Source: Lachnospiraceae bacterium (GTDB lineage Bacteria > Bacillota_A > Clostridia > Lachnospirales > Lachnospiraceae). From it: DNA of 9,419 nt. The position numbers and the translations under genes are program-made. Location of the stretch: assembly GCA_017621115.1 (NCBI GenBank), contig JAGATU010000004.1:1-9419 (forward strand), read 5' to 3'. Below the pieces are notes generated by a model. The model was not told the origin of the DNA and searched no databases. It saw only the letters and a list, made by a program, of their open reading frames with translations. Below are positions 6,954-9,419 of this stretch, piece by piece; positions within the stretch are counted from its first letter, which is position 1, and every line of letters starts with the position of its first letter.

Positions 6954-7931
6954 TTATCTGCTCTGTTCTATAATCAGCAGTTCAATACTTAACACATCGT
7001 TAAGTCTGCCTAACTTAACCGCCTCGTCTGCTTCTACACAGGCGCTTAATGCATCCTTTAATTCACGCATCTTAAATCTTGAAGCCTGACGTTCATACTT
7101 CTGAACAATAAACGGTGCAAGCCCCACTTTATCTGCAATCTGTCTTCCGCCCATTCCCTTCTGTTGCAATTCCTTTACCTGAAGCATCAGGTTAAACTGC
7201 CTTGCAATCAAAGCGAGAATTCCCATCGGAGGTTCTTTCAAAGTCAGAAGGTCATGATACATATCCAGCGCTTCCTTCTGACGCTTCTCCGCAATTGCGG
7301 CAACCATGTCAAAAATCCGGTTGCTGACCCTCTGCGTACATACCGCTTCGATATCTGCCGGTTCTATAATCTCTTTGTCCATTGCAAAGCAAACCAGTTT
7401 CTCCCATTCGGTACGGATGTTGGCCATATCGGTACCGGTTTTTTCAAGGAAAAACTCTGCCGTAGCCTCGCTGATTCTCTTACCGTCCTGCTTCGCCAAG
7501 GATGCTATCCAACGCTTCAGCGTCTGCTCATTCTGGGCGACAAATTCGCACGCCCTTCCCTGCTCCTTTATCACCTTAAAAAGACGGGAACGTTTATCCG
7601 TCTGCGTCTCCACAAGAATAATAACCACACTTTCAGCCGGTTGCTTGAGATATTCTGCAAGCATATCGCCGCCGGATTTACATAGACCCGAATTCTCCAG
7701 GATGATTACTCTTTTATCTGCAAAAAAAGGCATTGTCTCTGCCAAATCAATAATCTCACCGACATTAATATCTTTGCCCTCATAATAATGATAGTTCATT
7801 GTATCATCCGGTGAAACCAAGGCTTCCTTAAGCTTGTCACGGTACTGCTTGCGCAGATAATCCTCGTCGCCATACAACAGATACATCGGCTTATATGTCT
7901 GATTTCTTAAATCCTGTATCAGTTGCTGCAT
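6954..7931 (-). CDS. holA: DNA polymerase III subunit delta
   Basis: HolA is the delta subunit of the clamp loader, which opens the beta sliding clamp during replication. The chosen product is 325 residues, usual for the family. N-terminal signatures are YLLYGDEDYLRKQY (about 17-30) and MPFFADKRVIIL (about 67-78). The C-terminal collar region includes GILALIARQFNLML and ends with the typical ALSACVEADEAVKLG segment. As expected for delta, there is no Walker ATPase motif. A GTG four codons upstream (7943) opens a longer frame, but it lies inside the AAAGGTGG Shine-Dalgarno, which is spaced eight bases from the ATG at 7929-7931, so that ATG is preferred. It is the first gene of the four-gene minus-strand operon. 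In many Firmicutes holA is followed by rpsT; here it is not. Confidence 0.95.
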   Translation of the reverse strand: MQQLIQDLRNQTYKPMYLLYGDEDYLRKQYRDKLKEALVSPDDTMNYHYYEGKDINVGEIIDLAETMPFFADKRVIILENSGLCKSGGDMLAEYLKQPAESVVIILVETQTDKRSRLFKVIKEQGRACEFVAQNEQTLKRWIASLAKQDGKRISEATAEFFLEKTGTDMANIRTEWEKLVCFAMDKEIIEPADIEAVCTQRVSNRIFDMVAAIAEKRQKEALDMYHDLLTLKEPPMGILALIARQFNLMLQVKELQQKGMGGRQIADKVGLAPFIVQKYERQASRFKMRELKDALSACVEADEAVKLGRLNDVLSIELLIIEQSR

Positions 7932-7965
7932 ACCGTGGACCACCTTTCTTTTATAGTATCTTTAT

Positions 7966-7994
7966 ATTATAAAAAAAATATCGGATTTTTTCTA
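7966..7994 (-). promoter_or_regulatory. Predicted promoter for the holA operon
   Basis: On the minus strand, TAGAAA (7989-7994, 4 of 6 matches to the -35 consensus), a 17-base spacer with a T8 run and a perfect TATAAT (7966-7971) precede holA. Initiation near 7959 would leave a leader of about 28 bases with the AAAGGTGG site. The -10 is strong and the -35 modest. Confidence 0.55.
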
Positions 7995-8027
7995 CCCCTG
8001 AATCCAAAAAACAGCACTCTCACTCTC

Positions 8028-8056
8028 TTGAACAGGCATTTGAAATATGTTAATAT
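8028..8056 (+). promoter_or_regulatory. Predicted promoter for azlCD
   Basis: TTGAAC (8028-8033), a 17-base spacer and TAATAT (8051-8056) form a moderate promoter, and TGT before the -10 gives an extended -10. The leader of about 60 bases contains two small dyads: GTTG-AAAA-CAAC at 8064-8075 and TGCGG-N7-CCGCA at about 8083-8099. The second could be an operator or a short RNA hairpin. Confidence 0.45.
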
Positions 8057-8122
8057 TGAGAACGTTGAAAACAACTTATTTGTGCGGGAATTTACCGCAA
8101 TATATACATAATGGAGAAAAAC

Positions 8123-8845
8123 ATGTCAAACACAAACAAACTGGCATTTTCAAACGGCATGCGTGACGGTATTCCGATTGCGACCGGCTATTTTGCCGTT
8201 GCCTTTACGCTTGGAATTGCCGCTAAAAATGCAGGCTTTACGCCTCTACAGGCAATGATTGTCAGCATGACCAATAATGCATCTGCCGGCGAATATGCGG
8301 GCTTTACCTTGATCAGCCAGAATGCCGGTTATTTGGAACTGGCGTTGATGATGCTTGTTGCCAATGCCAGATATCTTTTAATGTCCTGTGCATTATCCCA
8401 GAAACTCGATGCCGGTACATCCTTATTACACCGCATGTTAATCGGTTACGATGTCACGGATGAAATCTTCGGAATCTGTATCAATGCCCCCGGCAAACTG
8501 AATCCGTTTTATGCATATGGTGCCTTTGCCGTAGCAATTCCGGGTTGGGCTATCGGAACCTATCTTGGTGTACTGATGGGCAATGTCCTGCCGGCTAATG
8601 TAGTAAGCGCATTAAGCGTGGGACTGTATGGTATGTTTATTGCTATTATCATTCCACCTGCAAGACAGAACAAACTGCTTGCCGGACTGATTATCGTGTC
8701 CATGGTATTAAGCCTTTTATTTACCATACTGCCACTGTTATCCGCCATTCCGTCAGGAACTGCAACACTCATCCTGACCATTGTCATTTCGGCTGTAGCG
8801 GCAATACTTTTCCCGGTAAAGGAGAACAATGCAAATGGAGCATAA
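8123..8845 (+). CDS. azlC: AzlC-family branched-chain amino acid exporter, large subunit
   Basis: AzlC is the large membrane subunit of the AzlCD exporter family, named from B. subtilis, where it exports branched-chain amino acids or the analogue azaleucine. From the preferred start the product is 240 residues, typical for the family. Characteristic segments are GMRDGIPIATGYFAVAFTLG at about 12-31, NARYLLMSCALS at 81-92 and GYDVTDEIFG at 108-117, and several hydrophobic helices fill about 131-230. A longer frame opens at 8111, but its first codons contain the GGAG Shine-Dalgarno (8113-8116), which is six bases from the ATG at 8123, so I use the latter. The 3' end overlaps azlD by 17 bases. 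The specific substrate is inferred from the family and from the neighbouring ilvE. Confidence 0.93.
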   Translation: MSNTNKLAFSNGMRDGIPIATGYFAVAFTLGIAAKNAGFTPLQAMIVSMTNNASAGEYAGFTLISQNAGYLELALMMLVANARYLLMSCALSQKLDAGTSLLHRMLIGYDVTDEIFGICINAPGKLNPFYAYGAFAVAIPGWAIGTYLGVLMGNVLPANVVSALSVGLYGMFIAIIIPPARQNKLLAGLIIVSMVLSLLFTILPLLSAIPSGTATLILTIVISAVAAILFPVKENNANGA

Positions 8846-9140
8846 TATTTACATCTACATGCTGATTATGGCAGGAGTCACCTACTTAATCCGTGTACTC
8901 CCGCTTACGTTAATCCGCAAAGAAATCAAGAGCACCTTTATCCGTTCCTTCTTATACTATGTGCCCTATGTCACGCTTTCCGTCATGACATTTCCGGCCA
9001 TCATAACAGCTACCGAAAACCCTATTGCAGCAGCCCTTGCTTTTATCGTAGCAATTCTGCTTGCATGGTTTGGCCAGAGCCTCTTTAAGGTCTCTGTTAT
9101 AGCCTGCGTGGTTGTATTTATAACAGAGTTGTTTTTATAG
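8829..9140 (+). CDS. azlD: AzlD-family branched-chain amino acid transport subunit
   Basis: This 103-residue small membrane protein is the usual partner of AzlC. It begins with a hydrophobic helix (IYIYMLIMAGVTYLIRVLPL, about residues 7-26); TYLIRVLPL is typical of AzlD. Further helices lie at about 37-58, 65-82 and 86-102. The start overlaps the azlC end by 17 bases and uses the AAAGGAG site at 8818-8824, so translation is probably coupled. A second ATG two codons in is an alternative. The gene ends 101 bases before the convergent aminotransferase stop. Confidence 0.93.
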   Translation: MQMEHNIYIYMLIMAGVTYLIRVLPLTLIRKEIKSTFIRSFLYYVPYVTLSVMTFPAIITATENPIAAALAFIVAILLAWFGQSLFKVSVIACVVVFITELFL

Positions 9141-9192
9141 AAGGAACGCACTTTACAAGCTCTGTAATCTGATTTAAACATACAATAATAGC

Positions 9193-9229
9193 AAAAGCGC
9201 CTTCGACATTCCATCATGTCAAAGGCGCT
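9193..9229. terminator. Hairpin terminator between azlD and ilvE
   Basis: A 14-base stem, AGCGCCTTCGACAT at 9196-9209 against 9216-9229, has one mismatch and a 6-base loop. On the minus strand it runs into TTTT (9193-9196) and a T-rich stretch, so it should end ilvE transcription. On the plus strand the following bases are AT-rich without a solid T tract, so it probably serves azlCD more weakly. Confidence 0.8.
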
Positions 9230-9241
9230 AAATTATTGTAA

Positions 9242-9419
9242 TTATTTAATTACGCGAATCCATCCTTCAGGAGCAGGGATGCGTCCCATCTGGATACCGG
9301 TTAATGTGTCGTATAATTTCTGGGTAACAGGTCCCATCTGTGTCATGCCGCTTGGCATACAGATTTCTTTGCCGTGGTCAACAATCTTTCCTACAGGGGA
9401 AATAACTGCTGCTGTACCG
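9242..9419 (-). CDS. ilvE: Branched-chain amino acid aminotransferase, C-terminal end (5' part outside window)
   Basis: I translated the last 58 residues plus a TAA stop from the minus strand; the rest lies beyond the right edge. The segment begins GTAAVISPVGKIVDHGKEIC and ends YDTLTGIQMGRIPAPEGW followed by a short basic tail. This matches the C-terminus of fold-type IV (class IV) PLP aminotransferases of the branched-chain group: GTAAVISPV is the conserved phosphate-contact region and the YDTLTGIQ.G stretch is typical of the longer BCAT form. The enzyme makes valine, leucine and isoleucine from their keto acids. It converges on azlCD, which exports the same amino acids. PLP lysine and start are not in the window. 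Confidence 0.9.
   Translation of the reverse strand, partial: GTAAVISPVGKIVDHGKEICMPSGMTQMGPVTQKLYDTLTGIQMGRIPAPEGWIRVIK

Noticed and set aside
7164..7785. Two plus-strand open frames of 173 and 159 codons opposite holA
   Set aside because: Both are antisense to a well-supported holA coding region and show no domain, so they are shadows.
7971..8010. Hairpin GGATT-loop-AATCC followed by T8 on the minus strand, terminator-like
   Set aside because: The stem is only about five pairs, four bases separate it from the T run, no minus-strand gene lies upstream, and the T run forms part of the holA promoter spacer.

Overview
The window looks like an ordinary chromosomal stretch from a Gram-positive anaerobe of the class Clostridia, most likely Lachnospiraceae. 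The basis is moderately AT-rich DNA, strong purine-rich Shine-Dalgarno sites, a DUF1653 gene coupled to mutY, and an HD-GYP protein with a large extracytoplasmic sensor. The genus cannot be fixed from the sequence alone. No phage, transposon, CRISPR, tRNA or rRNA signal was seen.

Layout from left to right. (1) The first two thirds of glyA (serine hydroxymethyltransferase) lie on the minus strand and run off the left edge. A 215-base AT-rich intergenic region with two divergent promoters separates glyA from a plus-strand YegS/DagK-type lipid kinase gene. (2) A bidirectional terminator lies between the kinase and a minus-strand operon that reads, in transcription order, DUF1653 protein, mutY and a family 2 glycosyltransferase. 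The genes are packed with a 1-base overlap and a 3-base gap. (3) Upstream of that operon, also on the minus strand, is a second run: holA (DNA polymerase III delta), a small membrane-anchored zinc-ribbon protein, a membrane HD-GYP protein and a small membrane or secreted protein. (4) A divergent intergenic region of about 190 bases separates holA from plus-strand azlC-azlD, a branched-chain amino acid exporter. (5) azlD converges on the 3' end of a branched-chain aminotransferase (ilvE) gene that enters from the right on the minus strand, with a strong hairpin between them.

How the genes relate. azlCD beside ilvE is a sensible branched-chain amino acid neighbourhood. holA and mutY are housekeeping replication and repair genes. 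The HD-GYP protein is a predicted cyclic-di-GMP phosphodiesterase whose outer domain resembles a family 2 carbohydrate-binding module, so it may sense a polysaccharide. It is flanked by two unrecognised small membrane proteins that may work with it.

The two most interesting points are that CBM2-like sensor domain and a compact control region at about 4612-4711. There the promoter for the DUF1653-mutY-glycosyltransferase operon overlaps the intrinsic terminator of the preceding transcription unit. Four start codons (DUF1653 gene, holA, azlC and the 122-residue gene) are better placed downstream of the longest possible start, judged by Shine-Dalgarno position. I did not find a clearly new multi-gene system.
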